Source: Halichondria panicea (Eukaryota > Porifera > Demospongiae > Suberitida > Halichondriidae). Taken from it: DNA of 64,000 nt. Where the stretch lies: the NCBI RefSeq assembly GCF_963675165.1, contig NC_087383.1, positions 6,054,839 through 6,118,838 on the forward strand, read 5' to 3'. Shown piece by piece: positions 1 through 43,675 of the stretch. Positions within the stretch are counted from its first letter, which is position 1; every line of letters begins with the position of its first letter. The position numbers and the translations under genes were made by a program. The notes beneath the pieces were generated by a model. That model was not told the origin of the DNA. It searched no databases and saw nothing but the letters and a program-made list of their open reading frames with translations.

Positions 1-467
1 AACATCATCAAGTTTTGCTTTGCAAGTGTACACTTCTGGCGCTATACATGCATCAACTATACTGCAGTTATCACTATAATTAATGAAGTGTCTGTATAGC
101 CTGTTACTTGTTTAGTTCTGAGCTGAAATGACTCTACATTTAGATATCCAAAGCATCTATAGTAAGTTACTAACTTAGCTTGCATGTGTCAGAATATTAG
201 TAGACACTGCAGCACTGCATACAGGTTGCATATATAGTGGGACAGGTTGCATAGTGGGTAAAGGTTGTGTAACTTACATGTAGTGTTTGGAGTTTGGGTT
301 CAAAGTACTAGTATAGTATAATGCACATGTGCATTCCACGGTTACCTAGCACCAACTTCATTGCAAGGCAGCTGTGCTTGCCAGTAACTTCAGCTCCTGG
401 CAGAAAGAAGCTAAGTACAAGTACTCACAAAGGAGTTGTTTTGCATGTGTCTATAATGAAGAAGCTG

Positions 468-878
468 GTTAAATGAAGAAGCTGCACTACTGCTTGGAGA
501 CCCCCTGCTCATGCAGGTAACCAACTCTTAATAATTATTATTATTGATGCTGTGCCATTTTGTAGCTGTAGAAGGAGTGCTCCCAGAAAGTGATTGCTGA
601 TAAAGCATCTACTGGCAGTGCTGAATCAAATATGGATGCTGAGGGGTATGTTGTAAATCTGTATAATTATTGTAATACTTCATTTCTCACTTTATTTAGT
701 GACGTGACTGTCACGTGAGCTGAGGGTGAGGTGTAACGCACCAAGCAATTTCAAGTTCACACGAACATGTAAGTTTCTATTCTTGAAACACACATGTAGT
801 TTTATTTTCTTCTTATTGTGTAGGTCAGAGACATCGAAGAAAGTGACTCCTATAATAGCTCTCAAGATGACGCAGTAA
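468..878 (+). CDS. Possible terminal exons of an unidentified plus-strand gene
   Basis: Three candidate exons can be joined in one frame: about 468-516, 572-645 and 824-878, ending in TAA. Donors GTAACC and GTATGT and acceptors after CTGTAG and GTGTAG are reasonable, and phases agree (0, then 2). The predicted tail is short, polar and Lys/Ser-rich with an acidic patch before the last exon. I recognise no domain. The first exon has a weak acceptor, and upstream coding sequence would lie outside the window. Splice phase is the main support, so this may be chance. A different frame of the last exon also stays open and is acidic and Ser-rich. Confidence 0.3.
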
Positions 879-958
879 CTATGCGTATGCTTTAATTGTG
901 ATCTGTGCTTTTGTTTGTTATTATAATTTCTTTGCTCTCAAATGGTCAGGCGTACACT

Positions 959-997
959 GGGAGGGGAGGGGAGGGGAGGGGAGGAGGGAGGGAGGGG
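959..997 (+). repeat. G-rich simple repeat (GGGGA)n
   Basis: Runs of three or four G separated by single A cover about 39 bases. The strand could fold into G-quadruplexes. It lies just after the possible gene end at 878, and no function is evident. Confidence 0.85.
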
Positions 998-1020
998 CTA
1001 CTGCTGTAGTTTAAACACTG

Positions 1021-1135
1021 TAGGTTGTCGTTATTACAACCCAAACATTGTCTTGGTTACAACCATTGATTGTCTTGGAAACAGCCATTGATTGTCTTGG
1101 AAACAACCTTAGATTGTATCACTTAACAACCCAGG
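1021..1135. repeat. Short minisatellite rich in TTGTCTTGG / CAACC
   Basis: About three diverged copies of a 32-33 bp unit built around TTGTCTTGGAAACA and CCATTGA are in tandem. More GGTTGT/ACAACC motifs follow up to 1190. No coding signal is visible. Confidence 0.6.
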
Positions 1136-2858
1136 GTTGTTCGATTTAAACCAGTGTATGAGCAACCCAAAGGTTGTTTCCTGAACAACCTTTTTTTAAC
1201 AGTGCTATAGCATACCAGTTCCTTTCTGAAGGCAAACAGGAAGTGGTTTAGCAGGTAAGTTCTTTTCACCTGCACAAACTCAAAGTCTGCCATGTGAAAG
1301 TCTGCACTAACAAGCTGCTACTGTAGATACCACTGCAGTATCAATATGACTCAGAGGTGATTACGGTTAAAGTTTATTGAGGCTACTATTTGAGAGCAGC
1401 TTTTATTGCACTGAAGATGGGGATTAATTTTAGAGGCTACTATTTGAGTGTGGGCTTTATACAAGAGCAGCCTCTGATCAAGCATAATTAATATTTTGAC
1501 GAATATCAAAAGGATGATACCGTATATATTTATTCGATCTAAGGTGACACTTTTAAAGCCTAATTTTGGAGGTTGAAAAATTATGTTGAAGTCTTGCTGG
1601 TGTTGCATATTAATTTGATCATTGTTTCTCTATAGAGGCTATAGTTTGACCTCTATTTAGAACGTGACATACAAAAATATTGTCAACACAGCAGTTGCTA
1701 CAGTATATAGCCGGACCACGAATATTTTACCCATGCAGCAGGATTCACCAACACGGGCAGTTTGATAATGCCTAAAACTTTCTTTGGTGAGACCGTATAA
1801 GCATCCTATAAATGGAGCACATGCATGCACACCTTCAACAGATTGCACAGATAATAGGCACTTTTATAACATTTATGAGCTAGAATAATAGGGAGGTTTT
1901 GAAATACAGGTCAATATACGAGTCATAATTATAGTATAAACATATTTTGTAGGCCCGGAAGTACTGCATGGTGGGTAATTATCTCCTATTATTGTAGAAT
2001 TAATAGATAGAGGTCATATGCATAAATTATGGCCATTATATTAGTTTGTGTTACTTGTGCAACGACATGGGGCCTATATGCCGTGTTTTGGAGGCAATTA
2101 ATATAGGCTGTTAACTTGAGCATAAAAGAATAGCTATAGCATGCATAATTATAAATATATACTATAAGTACAGTTCAATATACATGTACCAAAAATAAAT
2201 TTTTTACGAGCAGCATCGTATATAGTGGGTATACATAAACTTCGCAGGATGACTGTTTAATAGAAAGGTTTTCGCAGATTTAATTTTCGCGGAATAGTGC
2301 AGCCTTTCTGCAGCATACATGCATGCATGCGTTAATCTTGCATATAAATGTTCGCGTTACATGCTTATATAATCAGAGAATTTAATCAGTTTATTAAATA
2401 ATCAATTCTCAACAATAACGCAAAACCTATAGTACTGGTAAGTGTACCCGATATCCTTGCATACTGCATGCTAGACGGGGAAAATATCTTTCAATGAAGT
2501 AAAACATGTAGTAATATCATGCATGTTACAACAATTAATAACAATTAACACACCACCAGGGATAGGTGTACAAGTGTATAAATTATTACAAGTATAATAG
2601 TGTAAAGATAAAAATTAATAGGAGGAATAGTAAGTCCAACTTATAGTCAATGGCAGCAGATAGAGTTAATGATCATTGATGTTTCTTCCTGCGTGTTAAA
2701 TGAGATGCGGCCAATACAATCGTGTGCATGTATAGATTATAGACTCATGCATAAAAAAACTGTTTTGCATGCAATGTATGCGTGTGCATGTTCAAGACAT
2801 GGCAAGGTACATTCCAGATTTAATCTACATCTGAATTGTCGTAGCTTTATACTATAGC
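1136..2858. other. Non-coding AT-rich stretch with a MITE-like repeat
   Basis: No gene is recognised here. The part at about 1515-1610 resembles 39010-39110 (shared motifs GACACTTTT, TTTTGGAGGTTGAA and GTGTCGCAT-like), so it belongs to a dispersed repeat family. The rest is AT-rich with many TATAATTATA-type motifs. Confidence 0.5.
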
Positions 2859-2915
2859 TAGCCTCGATCCCAGGCCGAGTTTTCGCTTTTATAACGTTTA
2901 GGTGAACAACTATAG

Positions 2916-3562
2916 CAGGGGCGGATCCAGAGGTAGTTCGTTGGGTTCGTACGAACTACCCTTCCAGCTAGTCTTGACATTACTAAGTCTAGCTAACTGT
3001 ACTGACAAAGTCGTACAAAGTTCTCTCCGTATAATAAAAGGGTGGGGCTGGTTCCTCTGCATAATAAAAGGGTGGGGCTGGGTCTCTCTGTATAATAAAA
3101 GGGTGGGGCTGGTTCTCTCTGCATAACAAGTAGAGGGTGGGGCTGGCTACTGCAGCCACATTGATTTGCACCGTGGTCAAGTGATAAATTATTATATATA
3201 GCCATGAATCCTTGGTTTAAGAAGAGGAAAGTTTCAGGTAAGGGAGAGTGCATGGCACTGCATATTGAATGACACTGCATACTTACATGTATAATTGCTA
3301 TAATCATTAATAAATTGATGGTTAAGTTCTACACGTCTACAGCCAAGTCTCCTCTTCACCAGTACTATCTCTCCTCCAGTCACAAAACCATCTCTCCTGT
3401 GTTACAAATTTTTTGAAGATAGAAAGTGATTAATTAGTAGGCGTGGCACGTCAAAATGGGGCGTGGTCTTCAAAAATTTCGGCGCTGCGCGCCGGGTGAA
3501 TTTCTTGTCCGCGAGAAAGTACTATAAGAACCCCCCTTTCTTAAATCCTGGATCCGCCCCTG
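2916..3562. mobile_element. hAT-like element, CAGGGGCGGATCCAG ends, 5-bp TSD
   Basis: Perfect 15-bp terminal inverted repeats CAGGGGCGGATCCAG are flanked by the direct repeat TATAG (2911-2915 and 3563-3567). Removing the element restores the host MULE sequence CTATAGGCCTG, which matches other copies and confirms the edges. Inside, 3031-3147 holds four tandem copies of a 30-bp unit with GGGTGGGGCTGG. CAGGGG-type ends are typical of hAT elements. A 5-bp duplication, not 8, recalls the hAT5 group (from memory). No coding capacity is seen. Confidence 0.8.
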
Positions 3563-4430
3563 TATAGGCCTGCACTAGTTGTCTGCGCATGCATGCGCCA
3601 GTCATTCAAGTAGACTAAAAATTAAACTAATGGATATTTTTGTTCACATTTATATTCGTGTACTATCGTACTAGCAGTCAGTATCCCGTTTATCATTAAT
3701 CGATTGGAATGGCTCTTAATTATAATTATAGAAAACATTATTCTGAAGACAGAAGAACAAGTGAAGAGGCTACAAATCTTGACAATTAAAGCTCGTCAAG
3801 GTCAGATTTGTTGTGTGGTTCTATCATATCAAGTCATTTTTGTTTGGAAAGATCTAGATCCATCATTGGTATAATTATTTTATGGTGGATGAAGTGAAGA
3901 GTGCATGTGAGCTAGAGGACTTGGTGGTGCCATCATCAGAGGGATTGACAATGACCTGTTTAATACGACACATTTAATTTACATCGCATGTACACATATA
4001 TTAATAGAATGTCTATACTTCTCTGCACAAGAGCAATGGTAATATCCAGCTATCCCAACAGTGCTCCTCTTTTCTACTAAGGGAGGAGACTGGACAGTGT
4101 GAGGTAAGGTTGAAGCTCTCTTTTTGTCTTTGGTAATCTTTCCTATACTCACAGGACTGGAGTGTATATGTATACCTGTTCATTCGAGTGTTGTTTCTGG
4201 CAGCTCAGAGCCATGAAGAGAATCTACCTTTCTCAAACATAAATTATGAGTTACAAATAGAGGTCTAGAATATCAGAGAGGTCCAGTAGCCTGCTAAACC
4301 TTCATAATTTGAGGCATTCAATCATCATCCATGAAGTTACATGCCCTAGCTGGGTCACTATAATCATGCTGCAGCACAACTGGCAACTCTCCTTGTGAAG
4401 CAGCTCCCTATAATGTGTATACTATACGTA

Positions 4431-4608
4431 CCATACGGGTGGAAAATTTTCAATATTTAGAACATTTCGCGGGTAGTAGGGTGTTGTGGCACCTATCTTG
4501 CATGCGCATATGAAGCCTTCCACGGGTTCTAATTTTCGTGTTCTGCATGCAGCCACCCACAAAAAACGCGAAATTAAAAAACACCTCGAAATTTTCCACC
4601 GGCATACA
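4431..4608. mobile_element. Short inverted-repeat element (MITE) nested in a MULE
   Basis: The ends CCATACGGGTGGAAAATTTTC and its imperfect complement at 4588-4608 form inverted repeats around 178 bp. Several CGCGAAAT-like motifs lie inside. It interrupts the 2859-4766 element compared with the copy at 20967. No target duplication could be defined. Confidence 0.5.
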
Positions 4609-4845
4609 GTATCTGCGAATTTTCTATACAATGTATTATTGGTTAATTAGCCGACACAAAATTAATACAATGAAAATTTTAAGCATGCGCTGACAACTAT
4701 ATAGGACCAGGCCTATAGTTGTTCGCCTAACCGTTATAGTGAAAACTCGGCCTGGGATCGAGGCTAAGCTTTAGCTAGCTATATAGTTAGTTCTGAGACA
4801 CCAGTGACAAATTAAATCTTATTTCAGAAAACACATGCATGGCAT

Positions 4846-4904
4846 TAGCCTCGATCCCAGGCCGATTTTTCGCTTTTATAACAGTTAGGCGAACAACGAG
4901 GCTA
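4846..4904. mobile_element. 59-bp MULE-derived micro-element with near-perfect 9-bp TSD
   Basis: The element keeps the usual left end TAGCCTCGATCCCAGGCCG plus the sub-terminal block to GGCGAACAAC, then jumps to a minimal right end GAGGCTA. The flanking 9-mers GCATGGCAT (4837-4845) and GCATGGCTT (4905-4913) agree at 8 of 9 positions and abut the termini exactly. This looks like a real insertion of a 59-bp element. Confidence 0.75.
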
Positions 4905-4913
4905 GCATGGCTT

Positions 4914-5985
4914 AAACACAAAAATCACGTGAGGATAAAATATACATAATAATAATTTATAAGTAAAATAATAGGTTCAACGAGTTTAGAGTTCAGTTAC
5001 TATACAGTTTATTATTCCAGAGTGAACATTAATTTTATGAGCTAAAAATATAGCATAACATTGCAGTCTTACCAGGATTTCTATATAGCTTTAGTAGTTG
5101 CCGATAATTATTATCCTTGTGTATATATAATTGCATTAAACGACAGATTATCGTTTCTTGTTGGTAGTGTCCTATACACCAATTTCAACAATATCATAAT
5201 AATTATCTGACAAACCACTTTAAAGAAACTCAGGTACTCAGATTTGCTTTGCTTTCTTTCTCTATCTTTATTACCTGGAGTATTCTTAAGAACCGTTAGT
5301 TCTAACACTTCCATTTATATTGGATACAATAAGTCTTAAAAAGGAGTGAAGGCTATTGAGGGTGCATATGCATGGTATTGTAGCAGCTATAAGGTGAATC
5401 AACAAATCTTAGACCTGGTATACATAATTGGCTGATGGATCAGTGGACCAAAGTGGCCAACTTCAATTTAGAATCTGGTGCGTATATGAAATTAGGTTCT
5501 GCTGCCATGGCTATGAGCTTTTACACAGTGCATGCGCAGTGGACCAAAGTGGCCAATTAGGACTGCCATCACAGAATCTGGTGCTATCAGCTCGTGTATG
5601 TATAGCTATCACTGGACCATGCAAAGTGAAGTGAGCTCTGACAGTCTGTGCATGAGGTTAATTCCATTCAGCAAGGGTGATCATGCAGTTATACCAGGAA
5701 CAGCTAATATAATTCTAGCTTCCTGTAAAAGGTATAAATAAATTATAGCAGATTAAATATATTGTATCTATAGACCAATCGTTACTGCATGAGCTGGACT
5801 TGATCGAAGCATAATTATAATTATATATAAGCGTATAGATCTTAACACAACAATCTACCTAGTGACCATGTCCACTCTATCAGGCAAGCTGCTATTTCAG
5901 AAAATAGCCACGGCTTAAAAACTCACGCTGGATACAGCATTATTATTATAATGGCCGCACATTACCATGCATCTCAACAGCTTAA
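4914..5985. other. AT-rich non-coding stretch
   Basis: No convincing gene. A short local duplication is present: CAGTGGACCAAAGTGGCCAA occurs at about 5442 and 5538, each followed by AGAATCTGGTGC. A fragment at 5888-5910 (TTTCAGAAAATAGCC) resembles the pogo-like repeat at 6700. Confidence 0.5.
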
Positions 5986-5987
5986 TT

Positions 5988-6546
5988 CAATCATAGATTG
6001 AAGAGTTATAGGGATAGGAAACGGTTGGTATCTCGAGTAACATCTGCGCTATATACGCTGCAGTTTAATCGAGGCCATCACAACAATATCTATTTCTACA
6101 CCCATGCAGTGCATAAAATAAACTACAAGTAACTGTGCTTAGTCCGTGCAACTCACTTATATTTCAAGGTCTATACCTATTGTAGTAGTCATAACCAGCT
6201 GTTTTAGAGCTATTGGATCATATAACGTGTACGCTTACACGTTATATGATCCAATAGCTCTAAAACAGCCTTGGAAACATATAACTTTATTGGAAAGTCT
6301 CTTTTTACTGGGTGTGGTCAGTCATTAGCAAGTACTACACGTGGCTCATGGACTATAGGCGTGTTATAAGTTGCTGAAAGAGATGATTTCTCGAAGAAAC
6401 ACAGCTTTGGGAGTTACCCGGCAAAAATGTGCTTAATAGCCTCGTTCATAGGGAGTAACGCGGATAATTTTCGAGGCTCCACTGCAGATTCAATGTAAAA
6501 TCATCACGTGCACCACTCCGTTTCCTATCCCTCTAACTCTTCAATC
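5988..6546. mobile_element. Inverted-repeat element with a perfect 33-bp internal hairpin
   Basis: The ends TAGATTGAAGAGTTATAGGG and their near-complement at 6525-6546 frame about 560 bp. A sibling copy lies in reverse orientation near 31800-32290. The centre holds a palindrome: arms 6199-6231 and 6236-6268 are perfect complements around CGCT. The sibling has only one arm at this place, so the hairpin arose within this copy. No coding signal. Confidence 0.65.
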
Positions 6547-6668
6547 TATGACTCAATCAACTCAAAAACCTGAATGGAAAACACAACGATAAAACACGCT
6601 TTATTAATTTGCACACACACATGCATGCAATGCCATACACATACATTGTTAATCCAGCCACACTTAGA

Positions 6669-7012
6669 CAGTGGAGCTTGGCAAGAATAGCGAGGTAGCC
6701 ACATTTCAGAAAATAGCCGCGGCTAAAACGACCCTACCTCGAATCTAATGACTGCATGATTTTACGGTGCAAAGATAATGCTCTTGTCTGCCAAACTACA
6801 CCCAAAACGTCACATCCGGCCGTAATAAAAATAAAAACGTATATTATATCACATATAGTTAGGGGCAGCCAGAACTGGCAGGTATACATTTCAGGGCAAG
6901 TGTGGTAGTATAAACAACTATAGCTAGCAATCCGTGCCAAACCAAATGGCGGGTATAATTATTGAGGTGGCCGTACTTCAGAGAGCCAGAATAGCGAGAG
7001 TCGATGATACTG
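6669..7012. mobile_element. Pogo/Tigger-like MITE
   Basis: Imperfect inverted ends start CAGTGGAGCTTGGC on the left and CAGTATCATCGACTCTCGC on the right. The interior shares AAATAGCCGCGGCT, AAAACGACC and CATCCGGCCGTAAT with copies near 9130-9440 and 47065-47620. The best-preserved end, at 47065 (CAGTAGACTCTCGTTAATCC), is a typical Tigger/pogo terminus. No transposase is visible. Confidence 0.5.
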
Positions 7013-7476
7013 TACACACATAATATACTTTATACCCACCTCATGATAGAGTTCTCCTCCGTGGATCATTCAGATCACCACAGTCTTGTGTAGTCAGAGA
7101 GGGAGCCGATTTTAGAGGCTCTGCCTTCAGTTGAGAAAGCTACTGTAAAAGGTTTCTTCACAGGGCACTTGCATTTTCCTCCACAAGGAGATTAATAACC
7201 AGCCAAATAGCACATTCACCAATGCTAGTATATACATCAGTGTTGTGATGATTGAGGGGAAAAATGAACTGCACTGCACTTGTGAAGAGTTGAGAGTAAG
7301 GCTTCCACTGTCTGTTTGTACATCAACGGTTATGATTTAAAGTTGAGCCGCTTACACCTTTTGCATCATCACAACACCATGACATCAGGAAAGAGAGTTA
7401 ACAGTCTCTGATATAGAGGGACATCCAGCCACCATGTATAAACTGTAGTAACACTCGTGCTCCAAGGGGTCCACAT
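7013..7476. other. Non-coding stretch
   Basis: I see no gene or clear element. The stretch contains short imperfect repeats and moderately higher GC than its surroundings. Confidence 0.4.
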
Positions 7477-7833
7477 CAGGGGCGTAGGCAGGAATTTGAG
7501 GAAGGGGGGGCTGAGCGCCGAAATTTTTGGTGACCGGAAGCCACACCCCCTAATTAATGGCTCATTGCGCATGTGCAAGAAATAGCCACACCTTGCTTCA
7601 ATTAATAATACTGCTAAAGCTAGCTAGCTAGCTAGCCATAGCTAGTTGCACTAAAGAATCAAAGTTACTAGTATAGTATAGCTAGCTCTTGGACATGCTG
7701 TTTGTCTGCCACTAATCTATACCAGTAATTCCCAGGCTGAAGACTCATCAGAGAAGGTGGGGCTCTTAGTGTAGTTTTTGCAGAGAAAGGGGGGGCTCCA
7801 GCCCCCAAAGCCCTCCCCCTCCCTACGCCCCTG
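7477..7833. mobile_element. hAT-like MITE, CAGGGGCGTAGG ends, 5-bp TSD
   Basis: The ends CAGGGGCGTAGGCAGG and their complement ending CCTACGCCCCTG frame 357 bp. The target duplication CACAT is present at 7472-7476 and 7834-7838. The sub-terminal GGGGGGCTGAG / GGGGGGCTCCAGCCCCC is typical of this type of repeat. It is the second element here with CAGGGGCG ends and a 5-bp duplication. Confidence 0.8.
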
Positions 7834-7869
7834 CACATACCTTTTCCACTTTGCGCATCCATTACGTGC

Positions 7870-7904
7870 TAGCCTCGATTCCAAGCGGCCTGGAATCGAG
7901 GCTA
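7870..7904. mobile_element. 35-bp palindromic MULE end-to-end remnant
   Basis: TAGCCTCGATTCCA and its complement are separated by only seven bases. The flanks TTACGTGC (7862-7869) and TTACGTGA (7905-7912) agree at 7 of 8 positions, which suggests a true insertion of an element reduced to its termini. An unrelated hairpin follows at 7917-7965. Confidence 0.55.
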
Positions 7905-7916
7905 TTACGTGACGTG

Positions 7917-7965
7917 CTTTACAGCATGACGTGACGGCCGTAAGGCCCCACGTCATGCTGTAAAG
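7917..7965. repeat. 17-bp-arm hairpin
   Basis: CTTTACAGCATGACGTG (7917-7933) is the perfect complement of 7949-7965 around a 15-base loop. The flanking GACGTG/GACGTC extends the symmetry imperfectly. Confidence 0.8.
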
Positions 7966-8011
7966 GACGTCAACGTCATAATAATATTTATGTTACAAAC
8001 CGCTTGCCATA

Positions 8012-8030
8012 CAGCCTGGGATCGAGGCTA
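8012..8030. mobile_element. Solo MULE right terminus
   Basis: GCCTGGGATCGAGGCTA is the family's right end, with no matching left end nearby. It is probably a deletion remnant. Confidence 0.5.
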
Positions 8031-8082
8031 AGCCACAGAAGGCTAATTTGCACAAGAGGGTTATGATCGTCACACAGATTAA

Positions 8083-8313
8083 CTACTGACAAAACAAGGA
8101 AGAAAGCTGTTCCATAGTTTTGATGATCCTTACCATACACACCCACACAGAAAAAATAGTGGATGGCTGGTGAGGGAAAGCGATCGTTTGGCGATCCCTA
8201 TAGGAGCTTCCGCAAGGCTCGGGAATTGTGGGATACTCCAGTAAATAGCTAGTGGCAGTAGATAATGTGGCAACGAGCATCGCAGCGAGTACAAGTGAGT
8301 GGTTAGTCATGAT
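8083..8313 (-). CDS. Candidate small secreted peptide, or duplicated non-coding repeat
   Basis: An open frame starting at the inner Met (about 8311) gives roughly 75 residues. It has a hydrophobic start rich in Leu, Ala and Val that could be a signal peptide, then a short Cys-containing segment with PCGSSYRDRQ and IAFPHQ. The same segment in the same frame occurs at about 42720-42870, again keeping PCGSSYRDRQ, although there the hydrophobic start is lost. I do not recognise the family. It could equally be part of a dispersed repeat that happens to stay open, since flanking non-coding DNA is also shared. Confidence 0.25.
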   Translation of the reverse strand: MMTNHSLVLAAMLVATLSTATSYLLEYPTIPEPCGSSYRDRQTIAFPHQPSTIFSVWVCMVRIIKTMEQLSSLFCQ

Positions 8314-9011
8314 CGACAAGGAATCAGTGGAGTGTATAGGATGCATGCTTTTGATGTGTGGCAATCAACATAATTATGGTATAATCAGAGAAGCTTCTGT
8401 GATAAAGATACTCGTCACTATAAAAATGTTTTTAACGTGCAGTTAGACCTACTTCATTGCGTACTAGAATTTGCAGATGATGGACGAGTTACTGCGTACA
8501 ATACAAGGTGACACCGTGGAGGATGCTTGAGGACGACTCATTAGCTTCCCTCAGTCATACAACTATAGCTATAGTACCTGCATGAATGCAACTTTAGGAG
8601 GGAATTGAATATCCTCCCCCTGTATGACACCCTAGCGTGCACTGGCATGCATGGTCATCACTTTTTTGCGTACCATAACTTTGATCTGATTATACCAAGT
8701 GATAGGGCCTTTTGACGTTTGTCACACTTTATTCGGAGGTGTTGTTTGTTGAAAGAATGTTACATCATCCTTAATTGTCTTTTCTAGCACTAGCATCCAT
8801 TCTCAAACTGTAGCTAAGAAGCCCGCGATCGCTTTTGCAGGCTACGCAATTCTACTTAACCTCACGCAATTTTTGGATCACGTGGAAAAATCAATGAATA
8901 ATCTCTACCCAAATTCTGGTAGAGACAGAAGCTATAGCCCAGAGTCACCAGTCCCTTTTCTCCCGTCCCCGTCCAATCAGAAAAGGTAGTGGCTTGCGAG
9001 TCTACCACAAC

Positions 9012-9085
9012 ACAATGAAAATTTGACGCATGCGCAGCGCGCCTAACCGTTATAAAAGCAAAAACTCAGCCTGGGATCGAGGCTA
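9012..9085. mobile_element. Solo MULE right end (about 74 bp)
   Basis: The segment from ACAATGAAAATTTGACGCAT through CCTAACCGTTATAAAAGC to GATCGAGGCTA matches the right end of the full copies. No left partner is seen upstream. Confidence 0.65.
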
Positions 9086-9129
9086 AAGCACGCCATGCAG
9101 AATTGCATAGGAGTGAGGACATCAAATTA

Positions 9130-9440
9130 CTAAGTACGGCCACTCGCTATTCCGTTTACCGGGGCCAGTACTATAGTGCTCTGAGTAAGGTATAATAATT
9201 ATGAGTAAGGTATATATAATAATTTATAATCATATAATTATACGTGTATTACGGCCGGATATGACGTTTTTTGGGTGTGGTTTAGCAAATAAACATTATC
9301 CTTCATTATCCTCGAGACAAGAACCGCAAAATAATTCATTAGAATCGAGGTAAGCCGCGGCTATTTCCTGAGATACAGCCACCTCGCTTCCGGCCAAGCT
9401 GCATGGTCCCAAGGGTAACCGGATCAACGAGAGTCTACTG
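9130..9440. mobile_element. Pogo/Tigger-like MITE, reverse copy
   Basis: The right terminus reads GGTAACCGGATCAACGAGAG then TCTACTG, the complement of the terminus at 47065. The interior shares ATTACGGCCGGATATGACG and AAGCCGCGGCTATTTCC with the other copies. The left boundary is uncertain. Confidence 0.5.
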
Positions 9441-9846
9441 TATAATTATAATGTCAATAATAAGTTAATAAAAGAACTACAAAAATATAGTGCATAATTA
9501 TAGAAACAGAATAAAAAAATTATATTCTTGGATGGTAAAATTTTAACGTATTATAATTATTACACAATAATAATTAATTTATTAATTAATGAAGCTACTA
9601 ACAAACTAAATTGTGAGTAATAAGGTGAGTAGTAATACTATTGAGCAAGCTAGTGTTAACATTCCTGTACACCAATGTAATCTCCACACATGACACACAG
9701 TGACACCTCCTGTACAATAAGAATAGAGACAATCATCGTTTGATAACAACACCAGTACAATCTAGAATAATGACATATTATACCCAACACAAGACAATAA
9801 TGCATGTTTGTGGTAAGCATTTACATCACTAAAACTATAATAATAA
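9441..9846. other. AT-rich DNA downstream of the ankyrin/Roc gene
   Basis: This is probably the 3' flank and untranslated region of the minus-strand gene ending at 9847. It is strongly AT-rich with several AATAAT/AATAAA-like motifs on either strand. No gene is seen. Confidence 0.4.
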
Positions 9847-34862
<25,016 letters not shown>

Positions 34863-35326
34863 TGTCCTGACCTTCCTGACCTGCCCTGGCCTGGGGCGGC
34901 CAGGGACTCTAGTAGCTGCAAGATAAGTGTATAGCCCTGATCTGCAGAGTTACTTCAGCTCAATCACAGTCTAGTCTAGCTAGTATCTATTTTGTCAGCT
35001 CAAAAAGTATTTTGTCAAAGAGCTGACACCTGTACCCAGAAGCTTTGTTTACTTGAGTTTACAAGATACGCCCTTTTTTAGCTTGATCTGATGTTGTTTT
35101 TTTTATTAATGATCTTTACCTACACACCCAATATTTGCATAAAATGCATGAATATATAGCAGTAAATTTGTTGGTCTCACCAAGAGAGTGTTATACATAT
35201 TTACGGTACGTATATAGTGACCAAAATAGTCACCATTAGTCATCATGATTATAATTATCAAGAAATGCAATGAACAAACATGCATGAAAGAAATGGAAAT
35301 AATGGTTGTGGTATATACGTAGGTCA

Positions 35327-42560
<7,234 letters not shown>

Positions 42561-42669
42561 GGCTAGACCAACACCACCTCACTCTTGCCCCGCTATACTC
42601 TATCCTCAAGAGTGTCTTTTAGCGTGAGTCCCAGCTCTGAGCTAGCTGACAGTCATTCCTACATCCACG

Positions 42670-42905
42670 TGGGGGAGAAGCCTGAGAGGGTTATGGTCGT
42701 CAATACACAAAACATGGAGAAAGCTGTTCCAGAGTTTTGATGATCTTTACCACACACACTCGCAGAATTGACTGGTGAGGGAAAGCGATCTTTTGGCGAT
42801 CCCTATAGGAGCTTCCGCAAGGCTCGAAAATTAGGTAATACTCCAGTAAATAGCTAGTGGCAGTAGATAATGTGGCTATTTATGCAGTAGAGTGTATAGG
42901 ACGGC
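42670..42905. repeat. Repeat shared with 8044-8340
   Basis: GAGGGTTATG, AAGCTGTTCCA, GAGTTTTGATGATC, GGCGATCCCTATAGGAGCTT and TAAATAGCTAGTGGCAGTAG are common to both. On the minus strand the candidate peptide frame stays open in both copies. Confidence 0.75.
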
Positions 42906-43447
42906 CATAAATAAAAAGGACTCCCTGCTATCAGCAGCCTTTGTCGCTCTCCTGAAGAACGAGGAATGATGTACATCTATAAGCCACCATCACAAGTACA
43001 CTCATAATTATTATGATATTTGAGTATGCATAATAAATAATTATTATGCATACATGTAAGCATATTAATTTTGTGATCATAATAATAATTATAATTATGC
43101 TTTTGCAATTTATGTCTAAGTTTTTGTGGCATTTTTATAGTGTTTGCAACACATCCCTCTTTTCTGGAATAGTTGATGGAGTCATGGTAACTTCACATTG
43201 TTTTGTTGAGCCATCAAGTTTACTTGTTCCATAGTTACGAGGTGCCTTTTCTTACTACTCAACATCCAGGTTAGCCTCGATCCCAGGCCGATCCGTCTCT
43301 AATTGAACGCTAGGTCGCTTCCTCGGCCTGGTATTGATTGTATCTGGGCGTGTATCTGGGCGTGACTTCGTTATTATTATTAAGTCCATGTGGTGAAATG
43401 AAAATTGAATAAAATTAATGGCTTCTAAGTTTGTTCTTTGTAGGTTA

Positions 43448-43662
43448 CCGTATACCGGGTAACTTTTTTCGGGGGACAAAATATTCGTGGTTCAGCAATA
43501 ATTATTGAGACATTTCGTGGGTAATATTTTCGTGGTTGCTGCTTGCACTGCAGGTAAAGGTAGGCAAGGTCGCTTCATTCATGGGTAAAATATTCGTGGT
43601 CAGACCTCCAACCACGAAAACCACGAATATTTTGCCCCACGAAAATTACACGCTATACGGTA
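43448..43662. mobile_element. MITE with TACCGTATACCGGGTAA ends
   Basis: TACCGTATACCGGGTAACTT on the left faces AATTACACGCTATACGGTA on the right. Several ATTTTCGTGG/CCACGAAAAT modules form an imperfect palindrome. It sits inside the Pack-MULE. Confidence 0.6.
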
Positions 43663-43675
43663 TGTTGCAGCACTG

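Larger units (their letters stand above)
2859..4766. mobile_element. MULE-like element with TAGCCTCGATCCCAGGC ends, carrying nested insertions
   Basis: The left end TAGCCTCGATCCCAGGCCG is matched by its inverted complement at 4745-4766. A second inverted block, CGCTTTTATAACG...GGCGAACAAC, lies just inside each end. The interior matches the complete copies at 20967-21939 and 60150-61225. The two 9-bp flanks agree at only six positions, so the target duplication has decayed or one edge has changed. A hAT-like element (2916-3562) and a short inverted-repeat element (4431-4608) sit inside. No transposase is visible, so the element is non-autonomous. Confidence 0.8.

Noticed and set aside
6734-6940. 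Minus-strand frame inside the pogo-like MITE
   Set aside because: The homologous copies at 9.3 kb and 47.5 kb do not keep it open, and there is no DDE or HTH motif.
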